NCBI GenBank assembly: GCA_041675885.1
Contig: JBAYSY010000004.1
Location: 1-64,000 of the forward strand
Origin: JBAYSY01 sp041675885
Lineage (GTDB): Bacteria; Pseudomonadota; Alphaproteobacteria; Rhodobacterales; Rhodobacteraceae
Reading direction: 5' to 3'
DNA length: 64,000 nucleotides
Shown here: one piece after another, positions 59,786-64,000 of the stretch
How positions within the stretch are numbered: the stretch's first letter is position 1
How the letters are laid out: every line of letters begins with the position of its first letter
Made by a program: the position numbers and the translations under genes
Notes under the pieces: generated by a model
The model's database searches: none
The model's input: the letters and a program-made list of their open reading frames with translations, nothing else
What the model was told of the DNA's origin: nothing

Positions 59786-61393
59786 ATGACCGACATCGCC
59801 CCCCGCGCCGATCTTGCAACCCATGAGGTGACGAACCAGCCCGCGCCCGGGGTCCGCGACCTCTGGGCCTCGGACCCGGGTTTCCGCCACTGGGCCGGGG
59901 TGGCGGGGGCGGACGGCGCGGCGCTGGCGGAGTTCGGCGCGCGGGCCGGGGCGGTGGAATGGCAGGCGGCGGCGCGGGCCGCGAACCGGCATGTGCCCGA
60001 ACTGCGGTTGTTCGATCGCGGCGGGCGCAGGCTGGACGAGGTGGCGTTCCACCCGGCCTATCACCGGCTGATGGAACTGGGCCTGTCCGCCGGATACGCC
60101 GCCTGTGCCTGGGACGGCGGCAGCCACGCCACCCATGCCGGGCTGGTCTATGCCATGAGCCAGGTCGAGCCCGGCACCTGCTGCCCGATGACCATGACCT
60201 ATGCCGCGATCCCGGCGCTCGGGGCCGATCCGGCGCTGGCCGCCCGCTGGCATCCAAAGCTGACGGCGCGCAGCTATGACGGCCGCAGCCTGCCCATGGC
60301 GGACAAGACCGCCGCCACCCTCGGCATGGCGATGACCGAGAAGCAGGGCGGCTCGGACCTGCGCACCAATACCACCGTGGCGGAGCCGGACGGCGAGGGC
60401 TGGCGGCTGACCGGGCACAAGTGGTTCTGCTCGGCGCCGATGTCGGACGGGTTCCTGACGCTGGCGCAGGCGCCCGGCGGGCTGACCTGTTTCCTCGTGC
60501 CGCGCTGGACCCCGGACGGGGAAAGGAACGCCATCCAGCTCATGCGGCTCAAGGACAAGCTGGGCAACCGGGCCAATGCCTCGGCCGAGATCGAATACAG
60601 CCGTGCATGGGCCGAAAGGCTGGGTGAGGAAGGGCAGGGGGTGCGCAGCATCATCCGCATGGTGCATCACACAAGGCTGGATACCGCGCTGGCGCCCGCC
60701 GGGCTGATGCGGGCGGCGCTGGCCGAGGCGCTGTGGTGGTGCGAGGGGCGCTCTGCCTTCCAGCGCCGCCTGATCGACCAGCCGCTGATGCGCGCGGTGC
60801 TCGCGGACCTCGCGCTCGACCTCGAAGGGGCGCTGGCCTTGGGCTTCCATGTCGCGCGGGCCTTCGACGCGGATACGCCGCTGGCGCGGATCGGCGTGGC
60901 GCTGGCCAAGTTCCTGTCGAACAAGCGTTGCCCGGTGGTGGTGGCCGAGGCGATGGAGTGCCTCGGCGGGATGGGCTATGTCGAGGACACGCCGCTGCCG
61001 CTTCTCTACCGCGAGGCGCCGCTGAACGGCATCTGGGAAGGGTCGGGCAATGTCATCTGCCTCGACATCCTGCGCACGCTGGGGCGCGACGGGGCCGCCG
61101 CCGATGCGCTGGCGGCGGAACTGGACGCCGCGACCGGGGCCGACCGGCGTTACGACGCGGCGCTGAAGGCGCATCGTGCCCGCTGGCCCGGCCTGCCGCC
61201 CGAGGCGGAGGCGAGGCTTTTCGCCGAACGGCTGGCCGTGCTGCTGACCGCCTCGGTGCTGATCCGCCATGGCCCCGCCGCGGTGGCCGACGCCCATGCC
61301 GCCACCCGGCTGGAGCCCGGCCGCGGGCTGGTGCCGGGGGCGGTGACAGGGCTTGATGCCGCGGCGCTCTTGGCCCGGTTGGGTCGGGATTGA
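59786..61393 (+). CDS. Acyl-CoA dehydrogenase, AidB type
   Basis: A 535-residue flavoprotein of the large AidB-like branch of acyl-CoA dehydrogenases. Features: N-terminal extension THEVTNQPAPGVRDLWASDPGF, flavin region GMAMTEKQGGSDLRTNTT and WRLTGHKWFCSAPMSDGFL, then LDTALAPAGLMRAAL and ECLGGMGYVEDTPLPLLYREAPLNGIWEGSGNV. AidB in E. coli belongs to the adaptive response to DNA alkylation and binds DNA. Divergence from lexA hints at a stress link here, but the SOS boxes sit closer to lexA. Start: ATG 59786 after GCAGGAGGAG. Confidence 0.9.
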   Translation: MTDIAPRADLATHEVTNQPAPGVRDLWASDPGFRHWAGVAGADGAALAEFGARAGAVEWQAAARAANRHVPELRLFDRGGRRLDEVAFHPAYHRLMELGLSAGYAACAWDGGSHATHAGLVYAMSQVEPGTCCPMTMTYAAIPALGADPALAARWHPKLTARSYDGRSLPMADKTAATLGMAMTEKQGGSDLRTNTTVAEPDGEGWRLTGHKWFCSAPMSDGFLTLAQAPGGLTCFLVPRWTPDGERNAIQLMRLKDKLGNRANASAEIEYSRAWAERLGEEGQGVRSIIRMVHHTRLDTALAPAGLMRAALAEALWWCEGRSAFQRRLIDQPLMRAVLADLALDLEGALALGFHVARAFDADTPLARIGVALAKFLSNKRCPVVVAEAMECLGGMGYVEDTPLPLLYREAPLNGIWEGSGNVICLDILRTLGRDGAAADALAAELDAATGADRRYDAALKAHRARWPGLPPEAEARLFAERLAVLLTASVLIRHGPAAVADAHAATRLEPGRGLVPGAVTGLDAAALLARLGRD

Positions 61394-61405
61394 CCGGCCG
61401 GTCAA
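61390..61405. promoter_or_regulatory. 16-bp perfect palindrome TTGACCGGCCGGTCAA upstream of hfq
   Basis: The palindrome overlaps the stop codon of the AidB-type gene and lies about 130 bp before hfq. It could be an operator or a short terminator stem; no T-run follows directly, though GGTTGTTTTT occurs some 30 bp later. Confidence 0.35.
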
Positions 61406-61531
61406 CAACCTCCGATCCAACGGGTTGTTTTTGGGCTGGAAACTCGGCCCCATGCACTCCATAGTGTGACGGACAACCGGCGGGGGACGCCGCGCGGCAT
61501 GGAAAACAAAGCGCGACAAAGGCAATAAAAC

Positions 61532-61765
61532 ATGGCTGCCGACAAACAGAACTTGCAGGACGCTTTCCTCAACCACGTGCGGAAGGCGAAGGTTCCGGTG
61601 ACGATTTTCCTCATCAACGGGGTGAAGCTTCAGGGCGTCATCACCTGGTTCGACAATTTCTGTGTGCTGCTCCGGCGTGACGGACAATCGCAACTTGTCT
61701 ACAAACATGCGATCTCCACCATCATGCCCGGCCAGCCGATCAGCCTTTACGAGGGTGACGACTGA
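61532..61765 (+). CDS. hfq: RNA chaperone Hfq
   Basis: A 77-residue Sm-like protein forming the hexameric ring that pairs small RNAs with mRNAs. Sm1 (VPVTIFLINGVKLQGVITWFDNFCVLLRR) and Sm2 (QLVYKHAISTIMP) are complete, with the YKHA motif. It lacks the long C-terminal tail of E. coli Hfq, as normal in alphaproteobacteria. It precedes hflX, the conserved order. Confidence 0.97.
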   Translation: MAADKQNLQDAFLNHVRKAKVPVTIFLINGVKLQGVITWFDNFCVLLRRDGQSQLVYKHAISTIMPGQPISLYEGDD

Positions 61766-63048
61766 TACCCGAGGCCCGGCCCACCGAGGGCGCGGCGACG
61801 CGCGCCTATGTTCTGCACCCGGACATCAGGGGGGAGCCGGGGCGACGGCTGCCCGAATACCGGCTGGCCGAGGCGGTTGCGCTTGCGGCCGCGCTGCCGG
61901 GGCTGGAGGTCGCCGGGGCCGAGGTGGTGCGGCTGCCGAAGGCGCAGGCGGGGCGGCTGTTCGGCAAGGGCAAGCTTGAAGAGCTGAAGGCCCGGTTCGA
62001 GGCGCTGGAGATCGACCTTGTGCTGGTTGACGGGCCGGTGACGCCGGTGCAGCAGCGCAACCTGGAAACCGGCTGGGGCGTCAAGCTTCTGGACCGCACC
62101 GGGCTGATCCTGGAGATCTTCGCCGACCGCGCCCGGACCCGCGAAGGGGTGTTGCAGGTCGAGCTTGCCGCGCTCGGCTATCAGCGCAGCCGGCTGGTGC
62201 GGGCCTGGACCCATCTGGAACGCCAGCGCGGCGGGTTCGGTTTCGTCGGCGGCCCCGGCGAGACCCAGCTTGAGGCCGACCGCCGGGCGATCGACGATCA
62301 GGTGGTGCGGCTGCGGCGGCAACTGTCCAAGGTGGTGCGCACCCGGGCGCTGCACCGGGCGGCGCGGGCCAGGGTGCCGTTTCCGGTGGTGGCGCTGGTC
62401 GGCTATACCAACGCCGGGAAATCCACGCTGTTCAACCGCATGACCGGGGCCGGGGTGCTGGCCCGGGACATGCTGTTCGCCACGCTCGATCCCACCATGC
62501 GGGCGGTCGATCTCGGCCCCGCCGGGCGGGTGATCCTGTCGGACACGGTGGGGTTCATCTCGGACCTGCCGCCCCAGCTTGTCGCCGCCTTCCGGGCCAC
62601 GCTGGAAGAGGTGCTGGAGGCCGATGTGATCGTGCATGTGCGCGACATCGCCCACCCCGAGACCGCGGCGCAGGCGGCGGACGTGGAAGATATCCTTGTC
62701 AGCCTCGGCGTGACGGAGGAAACCCCGCGAATCGAGGTCTGGAACAAGATCGACCTGCTGGACGACGAGGCCCGCGCCACCTGCCAGGCGCAGGCCCTGC
62801 GGCGCGATGACGTGGTGCCGGCTTCCGCCGTCACCGGCGCGGGGATGGACGACCTGCGCGCCGCCCTCGCCGTCCGTCTGGGCGGGGTGCGCCGGGCCGA
62901 CCGGCTGGACCTGCCCTTCGCCCGGGGCCGCGCCCGCGCCTGGCTGCACGAGGCGGGCGTGGTCACCGCCGAGGCGGAACACGACGGCGGCTGGACCATC
63001 GACGTGCTCTGGACCGCCGCGCAGGAACGCGGGTTCCGGGGGGTGTAG
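61762..63048 (+). CDS. hflX: GTPase HflX, apparent CTG start
   Basis: A ribosome-associated GTPase of about 428 residues. G1 GYTNAGKSTLFN, G3 DTVGFISDLP and G4 NKIDLL are present, with the N-terminal glycine-rich GKGKLEELK region and the linker GGPGETQLEADRR. Family-like sequence (RAYVLHPDIRGEPGRRLPEY ... LAEAVALAAAL) continues upstream of the first canonical start (GTG 61924) and is closed by a stop at 61756. No ATG, GTG or TTG exists in that part; CTG 61762, overlapping the hfq TGA, is the likeliest start. HflX splits and rescues stalled ribosomes. Confidence 0.9.
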   Translation: MIPEARPTEGAATRAYVLHPDIRGEPGRRLPEYRLAEAVALAAALPGLEVAGAEVVRLPKAQAGRLFGKGKLEELKARFEALEIDLVLVDGPVTPVQQRNLETGWGVKLLDRTGLILEIFADRARTREGVLQVELAALGYQRSRLVRAWTHLERQRGGFGFVGGPGETQLEADRRAIDDQVVRLRRQLSKVVRTRALHRAARARVPFPVVALVGYTNAGKSTLFNRMTGAGVLARDMLFATLDPTMRAVDLGPAGRVILSDTVGFISDLPPQLVAAFRATLEEVLEADVIVHVRDIAHPETAAQAADVEDILVSLGVTEETPRIEVWNKIDLLDDEARATCQAQALRRDDVVPASAVTGAGMDDLRAALAVRLGGVRRADRLDLPFARGRARAWLHEAGVVTAEAEHDGGWTIDVLWTAAQERGFRGV

Positions 63049-63089
63049 GGGTGTCTTGAATCCCCGGCAAATCCCCTTGGCACAACAGA

Positions 63090-63221
63090 GGGCAGCGGCC
63101 GACCGCGGGGGGCCGCCGCGACGATTGTGCTCTGGCAGTTTATGGTGCCGATTACCCCGACACCGGTTCGTGTCGAAACGTTGCAGGAGCGGCCGCCCGT
63201 CCGGGCGGTCGGCCGCTGCCC
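63090..63221 (+). repeat. 132-bp inverted-end intergenic element, copy D
   Basis: Both 17-bp ends and the GGCAGTTTATGGTGCC core are intact. The middle hairpin is CGACAC-(6 nt)-GTGTCG. The left flank GCACAACAGA is shared; the right flank is diverged but keeps TTCCGGGCAAGG. It lies between hflX and rpsB. Confidence 0.85.
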
Positions 63222-63359
63222 GGCGGCGCGTGACGCGCCTTGATTCCGGGCAAGGGGGAAAAGGGAGCACGGTCGGCCGCTGCCCTCCGTGGTGACAAGG
63301 GCCAGCCGGAGGTTCACGCCAAAACCCGACCGATCCGCCACCTCGCGGGAACGTCACCC

Positions 63360-63388
63360 TTGCGCCCCGGCGCAAAGCCCTGTATGGC
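63360..63388 (+). promoter_or_regulatory. rpsB promoter candidate
   Basis: TTGCGC (63360-63365), 17-nt spacer, TATGGC (63383-63388). The predicted start near 63395 puts the closed-stem leader at the very 5' end of the message. Confidence 0.5.
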
Positions 63389-63402
63389 GGCGCCACTTCA
63401 CA

Positions 63403-63479
63403 GGCAGGGGCGGGCCTTGCGGGGGAGACATCCCCGTTCGGTCCTCCGGTTGGGCGGTGCGCCGCTCGAATCCCCTGCC
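63403..63479 (+). ncRNA. Structured 5' leader of rpsB
   Basis: GGCAGGGG (63403-63410) pairs perfectly with CCCCTGCC (63472-63479), enclosing at least two smaller hairpins: GGGGA-GACA-TCCCC (63422-63435 region) and GCGG-TGCG-CCGC (about 63454-63465). The structure ends 15 nt before the AAGGA ribosome binding site. Ribosomal protein S2 represses its own operon through a leader in E. coli; an analogous cis-element here is inferred. Confidence 0.5.
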
Positions 63480-63506
63480 GAGGCGCAAACCGGAAAGGAA
63501 ATGGAC

Positions 63507-64000
63507 ATGGCGCTTCCCGATTTCTCGATGCGTCAGCTTCTCGAAGCTGGCGTCCACTACGGCCACCAGACCGCCCGCTGGAACCCGCGCATGGGCGAGT
63601 TCATCTATGGTGACCGCAACGGCATCCACATCATCGACCTGACCCAGACGGTGCCGATGCTCGACGCCGCGCTCAAGACCGTGCGCGACACCGTGGCCAA
63701 GGGCGGCCGGGTGCTGTTCGTCGGCACCAAGCGCCAGGCGGCAAAGCCGATCGCCGAGGCGGCCGAGAAATGCGCGCAATACTACATGAACCACCGCTGG
63801 CTGGGCGGCACGCTGACCAACTGGAAGACCGTCTCGCAGTCGATCCAGCGGCTCAAGGCGATCGACGAGCAACTGGACCACGGCGCCGAGGGGCTGACCA
63901 AGAAGGAACGCCTCGGGATGGAGCGCGAGCAGGCCAAGCTGCAAGCCAGCCTGGGCGGCATCCGCGACATGGGCGGCCTGCCGGACCTCTTGTTCGTGAT
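63507..64000 (+). CDS. rpsB: 30S ribosomal protein S2 (C-terminus beyond window edge)
   Basis: The first 164 residues of S2 are visible: MALPDFSMRQLLEAGVHYGHQTARWNPRMGEFIY, then GIHIIDLTQTVPML, FVGTKRQAAKPIAEAAEKC and HRWLGGTLTNWKTVSQSIQRL. ATG 63507 is preferred over 63501 because the AAGGA site (63495-63499) is then properly spaced. It continues past the right edge, where tsf would be expected next. Confidence 0.96.
   Translation, partial: MALPDFSMRQLLEAGVHYGHQTARWNPRMGEFIYGDRNGIHIIDLTQTVPMLDAALKTVRDTVAKGGRVLFVGTKRQAAKPIAEAAEKCAQYYMNHRWLGGTLTNWKTVSQSIQRLKAIDEQLDHGAEGLTKKERLGMEREQAKLQASLGGIRDMGGLPDLLFV

Larger units (their letters stand above)
63049..63506. other. Intergenic region with repeat copy D, rpsB promoter and leader
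   Basis: This 458-bp region contains element copy D (63090-63221), a partial copy of an element end in opposite orientation (about 63268-63293, GGTCGGCCGCTGCCCTC), then the rpsB promoter and structured leader. No additional gene. Confidence 0.7.

Noticed and set aside
63403..63490. tRNA gene before rpsB
   Set aside because: The 8-bp closing stem and CTCGAATCCCC looked like acceptor and T-arm, but no anticodon arm, D-arm or CCA geometry fits.

Overview
The window is about 64 kb of GC-rich chromosome from an alphaproteobacterium. Gene content and order point to the Rhodobacterales (Rhodobacter/Paracoccus relatives): a ctaC-ctaB-orf-ctaG-ctaE-surf1 cluster, a 14-gene nuo operon interrupted by small Rhodobacterales-type extra genes and ending in birA, GcrA, a GTTC-N7-GTTC type LexA site, and the short intergenic repeats typical of this order. 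No rRNA, tRNA, prophage or CRISPR array was seen. The genus cannot be fixed from the sequence.

Layout. (1) 1-12077, all on the minus strand: a selenium island. In transcription order it has a PhnCDE-like ABC transporter (binding protein, ATPase, fused double permease) of the kind predicted to import selenium oxyanions, a cysteine desulfurase, selD, and fdhA-fdhB-fdhI-fdhE. fdhA carries an in-frame UGA read as selenocysteine, with a SECIS hairpin directly downstream. (2) 12078-16608: a small membrane protein, a decayed stretch (phosphonate-catabolism remnants and an IS481-type scar), gcrA, and an orphan ABC-2 permease. (3) 16609-21680: an NMT1/THI5-type ABC importer, tpiA and tldD. (4) 21872-29581: aa3 oxidase subunits II and III with assembly factors, then thrC, an M16 peptidase and a GNAT. 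(5) 29699-37682: a leucine/isovalerate catabolic cluster (ivd, mccB, mccA, gst, mvaB, liuC), with a hicAB toxin-antitoxin pair facing ivd. (6) 38120-56350: nuoA-N with interleaved extra genes, including a sulfotransferase between nuoC and nuoD, and birA at the end. (7) 56370-64000: coaX, rnj, divergent lexA and an AidB-type acyl-CoA dehydrogenase, hfq-hflX, and the start of rpsB behind a structured leader.

Functionally the window is mostly respiratory metabolism: formate oxidation feeding electrons to quinone, complex I, the biogenesis part of cytochrome oxidase, and branched-chain amino acid oxidation supplying acetyl-CoA and acetoacetate. The selenium genes logically support the selenoprotein formate dehydrogenase: uptake, then possibly selenium handling by the desulfurase, then selenophosphate, then Sec. 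selA, selB, selC and fdhD are not in the window.

The main non-coding novelty is a 131-132 bp intergenic element with 17-bp inverted ends. It is present four times, with conserved hairpins and a middle hairpin whose sequence differs between copies. Other repeat families, two overlapping LexA boxes, an FNR-like box in front of fdhA, a closed-stem rpsB leader, and a probable CTG start for hflX are reported below.
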